Below are positions 45,710 through 64,000 of a DNA stretch of 64,000 nucleotides, piece after piece (positions within the stretch are counted from its first letter, which is position 1; each line of letters starts with the position of its first letter). Source of the DNA: Phoronis australis (lineage: Eukaryota > Phoronida > Phoronidae); NCBI GenBank assembly GCA_002633005.1, contig NMRA01000717.1:96856-160855 (forward strand), written 5' to 3'. Below the pieces are notes generated by a model. It was not told the origin of the DNA. It did no database searches and was given only the letters and a program-made list of their open reading frames with translations. The position numbers and the translations under genes were made by a program.

Positions 45710-46915
45710 AAAAAGTTAGAGTATTTGTTTAAGTGAGAGTAGAGATGATTATCACTGTCTAGTATTCTATATGTCTAAATCATCTGAGAACCATATAGGG
45801 CTCCAGTTACTGGTTATGTTTATCCCCAGATGTATGTCAAAACTGAACCTTACAATTAAGTTTTGTTATTATCTTGCTGCTTAAGTGGTGATCTTGAAAC
45901 CCTCCAATGTCTGCATAAAGGAAATGTGTGTGTGAAATTGTGAATAAAGTTTTAGCAATTACCCGCTCCCTCTCTGTATTTCTACCTGTGGGATCAGATA
46001 GGGGTTAGATATTTTTGTCAGTAAAACCCAAGATTTATCAGCAGATATCACTGGTATTCATGTTTGAATCAGAAATTTTGCTATTTCCTCTAGGTGTTGG
46101 ACATTTGTACTGATGTGTCAAACTCTGTCAGGACATTCTGAAAATCAGCTTTGCCATAGGAGGAGGGGTTCATATAGGATTCCTGAACAGCATTAGGTGC
46201 AGAGTACACGCTGACACATAGAGGGTCGTGATGCTATTGTACGACCGTGACGAGCCGACCTCAGTTTGATGTAACATGATGAGATAACAGTGACATGGTT
46301 GACTCTGATTTGTAATTCGACTCGTTTGGATACTACCATTTTAAATCAAATCACTCTCCTGTGTTTCTGAGGTTTTGCTCCATGATAGGGGGAATGAAAG
46401 GGAAGTTGAAGGCCTCAGGAAAAGTTAGCCTATTTTATTAGCACCCAATCAGCGTGCTCCTGGATTGCTCTGCCTCTAAAGTTACTGTTTTTAATTGATT
46501 TGATGATACCTGGGATTATGTGAGTGTTCTGTCGAGCATATTGGTTGACATGTATGGTGAAAGCTGTTGGAGACGCTTTGCTGTGGATGTTGAATGAGGA
46601 GAACCTAGGTTTTTGTTTGGCTTAACATGATTACCTTGAGAGTACTTCTGTCTGTAAAACTCCTGCCTACAATGTAGGTTATCATGGCTTAATGCCTCTT
46701 GTCTAGACTACATAGGATATACCTGGTTGAAAGTAGTAGAATATCCATCTGCAGACTACAGATGTCAGTTGATTTGTACTTGCTGCTCGTCTCTACTTGC
46801 CAGTAGAGGTCACATCTCCGGGTAGTAGTTGTCTCTCCACAAAGATTTATAAGTTGTTGCCAGCAGCGTTGACACCACATGAGCATGTCCGATAAGGGGA
46901 CCATGATGCAGGCAT
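45710..46915. other. PRRC2 intron 1, no recognised features
   Basis: Apart from short runs I see no exon, element end or array. Confidence 0.5.
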
Positions 46916-46918
46916 TCA

Positions 46919-47003
46919 AAGTGGGTCCACCCAAAATGGGTCCACCCAAAATGGGTCCACCCAAAATGGGTCCACCCAAAATGGGTCCACCCAAAATGGG
47001 TTT
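46919..47003. repeat. 15-bp tandem repeat GGGTCCACCCAAAAT, five to six copies
   Basis: Perfect units except at the last copy. It is in PRRC2 intron 1; the open frames on both strands are trivial. Confidence 0.96.
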
Positions 47004-47174
47004 CCCAGTTTCACAAGCCATCCATGTGACCAATGACATGACCCCAAGTGAAATTTCTGTTACAGTGCGGTATGTTACTGTGGATACCTAGTTCTGTAAT
47101 GAAGTTTTTCTAATCTAATATCATTTCACGTATAAATTTTGAGTTGGGGTGTCCATTGGTATGCCCTGGACACA

Positions 47175-47256
47175 GGCCTGTGTTGCATACACTGGACTGT
47201 GTTGCATACACTGGACTGTGTTGCATACACTGGACTGTGTTGCATACACTGGACTG
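47175..47256. repeat. 19-bp tandem repeat, four copies
   Basis: Unit TGTTGCATACACTGGACTG, nearly perfect, about 0.5 kb before the first PRRC2 coding exon. Confidence 0.95.
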
Positions 47257-47744
47257 ATGGGAAGGCATGTTGAGATCACCTACTAGAGCTCTATGTTTTC
47301 AATTAACTATATGTTCACCTGTGTTAAGGTTCTACCCTATCACCTCTCACAGATATACTGGCTTATGTGTATGCATGTCTGTGTCTGTATGTGTGTCTGT
47401 CCCCAGATTGTTGAACACACTTGACCGTCTACTTGTCTATTCTATAGGCAGTTAGCGTGTTACTTTGGGGAATGAATGCCTTGAACATGTAGCTTTATAA
47501 TAAATCTTCCAACAATTTTGACTTGTTGCATATGTTTTCAAGCACAGAGTAAATAAATGTGACTTTCAATTCAATCTATCAACTGTCAAAATGTGTATAT
47601 TAGGCAAAGTGTCTATTACTTCCAGTTGCGTATACTGTGTTGTTTAACTTTAAATGAATTCATTTTACCACGTGTTTCTCTTTAGGTATTACCGGACCGT
47701 TCTCGGGAACTTAGGCACGCATTGTCAATGGTATCTCCGGCAAG

Positions 47745-62842
<15,098 letters not shown>

Positions 62843-63780
62843 GTAATGGCACATGTGTCAACTTGTTCACTGAGAGGCTCCCAACGGGAGTCATGCATTT
62901 TGAGATCCAGTTTACTTCACTCAATAATGGCCAATAAAATGGTTCTCAAAGTGCGGGACCCTCTATATGACCATTGTCAGAGTGTCTGCTCAACTGAATT
63001 CAAGGGTTAAACATTTTTACTAACTTTTTGTCTTAAGGCAGCTAGAGATAGGGTGATGAGATGCGTCTAACTAGATGGTATAACTACAGAATATGTAGTT
63101 AGACGTCCAACATTCCAGTCAGTGATATGTGACTATTCTGTATGCTGGCTTGCTGTGATGAATAATATAATCTGTCAATCCAATGAATGGCCATGATTAT
63201 TGTAAATTATGAACTGAGCAAGCCTTAAGAACACCTTTGCCAATGTTAATTGACTCCAGTGGAACACGGGTGACAACATGAATAGTGTGTCCAAGTGGTC
63301 ATTTTGTATTGTATGGCTTGTTTCTTTGTCACTGCATGAGATGGGCAGTGTTCAGTAAACACTTTCTCTGGCCCCCCCACGTGGCAGGGTGAACTTTGAC
63401 CTTGTGCTCCTATACACATGTTGATAGGTTACATTATGGTGTGAAGCTATGAAGCCTCTCTTTCATACAATCCTAGTTGTCACAGTGGAGCCAGTGGATG
63501 CAGGTCACTCAGGGGTGGAGTCGCGGTCACGTATGTCTGGCCCGTGTTGAACTGCTGAACTACGAAAGTAACTTGTGGGGAGATAACCCCTTCATACTAC
63601 AATATTTTAGCCTGGCCCGCTCAATTTAAACTGTTAAAACACATCAGTTGCAAGGCATAGCCTTGGGATTTTTTCCAAGGAGCTATTGGTCCCTTACAAT
63701 AATCTGGGAGGCAGGCATGCTGCAAACACCACGGACAATACTTGTGACCACCATGCAGTGCATACGGAACTAGATCTGGC
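62843..63780. other. PRRC2: PRRC2 intron, no further exon recognised
   Basis: After the GTAATG donor at 62843 no in-phase PRRC2-like exon is seen before the window end. The intron probably continues past 64000. Confidence 0.55.
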
Positions 63781-64000
63781 TTCAGCAGTCCCTGCTACAC
63801 ACATTCCATCGCCAGTACAGTCCCTGCTACACACATTCCATCGCCAGTACAGTCCCTGGTACACACATTCCATCGCCAGTACAGTCCCTGGTACACACAT
63901 TCCATCGCCAGTACAGTCCCTGGTACACACATTCCATCGCCAGTACAGTCCCTGGTACACACATTCCATCGCCAGTACAGTCCCTGGTACACACATTCCA
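63781..64000. repeat. 32-bp minisatellite, about seven copies, running off the window
   Basis: Unit CAGTCCCTGGTACACACATT plus CCATCGCCAGTA; the first copies have CTGCT for CTGGT. Almost perfect, so young. Confidence 0.96.

Noticed and set aside
63694-64000. Cys/Trp-rich open frame on the - strand at the right edge
   Set aside because: It is the 32-bp minisatellite read in frame.

Overview
The window is metazoan genomic DNA: split genes with GT-AG introns, AATAAA signals, and a dense mix of minisatellites and short inverted-repeat elements. Domain-shuffled extracellular exons (TSP1, fucolectin, Ig, kringle) and high allelic divergence suggest a marine invertebrate such as amphioxus or a lophotrochozoan. 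I cannot fix the phylum from sequence alone.

Layout. (1) 1-2.43 kb: 3' part of an LTR-retrotransposon pol gene (RNase H, integrase) with a possible LTR, followed by a 40-bp minisatellite. (2) 3.46-30.56 kb, + strand: exons of one large extracellular mosaic gene, read here as TSP1, TSP1, fucolectin (two exons), a cysteine-rich module, a TSP1-like module, Ig, Ig (two exons), kringle, a 45-nt microexon, kringle and a possible last exon. Module boundaries are phase 1, the mark of exon shuffling. The signal-peptide exon was not found. (3) 32.3-33.8 kb: a ~145-bp tandem array carrying CTCF-like motifs, between two convergent genes. (4) 34.17-41.96 kb, - strand: complete QTRT2 (queuine tRNA-ribosyltransferase accessory subunit), 9 coding exons, 396 codons before the stop. 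(5) 43.9-44.12 kb: probable bidirectional promoter for QTRT2 (-) and PRRC2 (+). (6) 47.75-62.84 kb, + strand: PRRC2 (BAT2 family), 16 coding exons giving about 1,203 codons, continuing past the right edge.

Five of the seven N sites sit between near-identical direct copies of 370-1,300 bp. This looks like unmerged haplotypes in the assembly and it falsely duplicates several QTRT2 exons.

The two housekeeping genes work in RNA biology: QTRT2 in tRNA queuosine modification, and PRRC2 in mRNA binding and translation. The mosaic gene is the novel element; its domain set suggests adhesion or recognition outside the cell. The CTCF-like satellite lies in one orientation at 32-34 kb and in the opposite orientation inside a PRRC2 intron at 53.7-55.9 kb, a convergent layout around the QTRT2-PRRC2 promoter.
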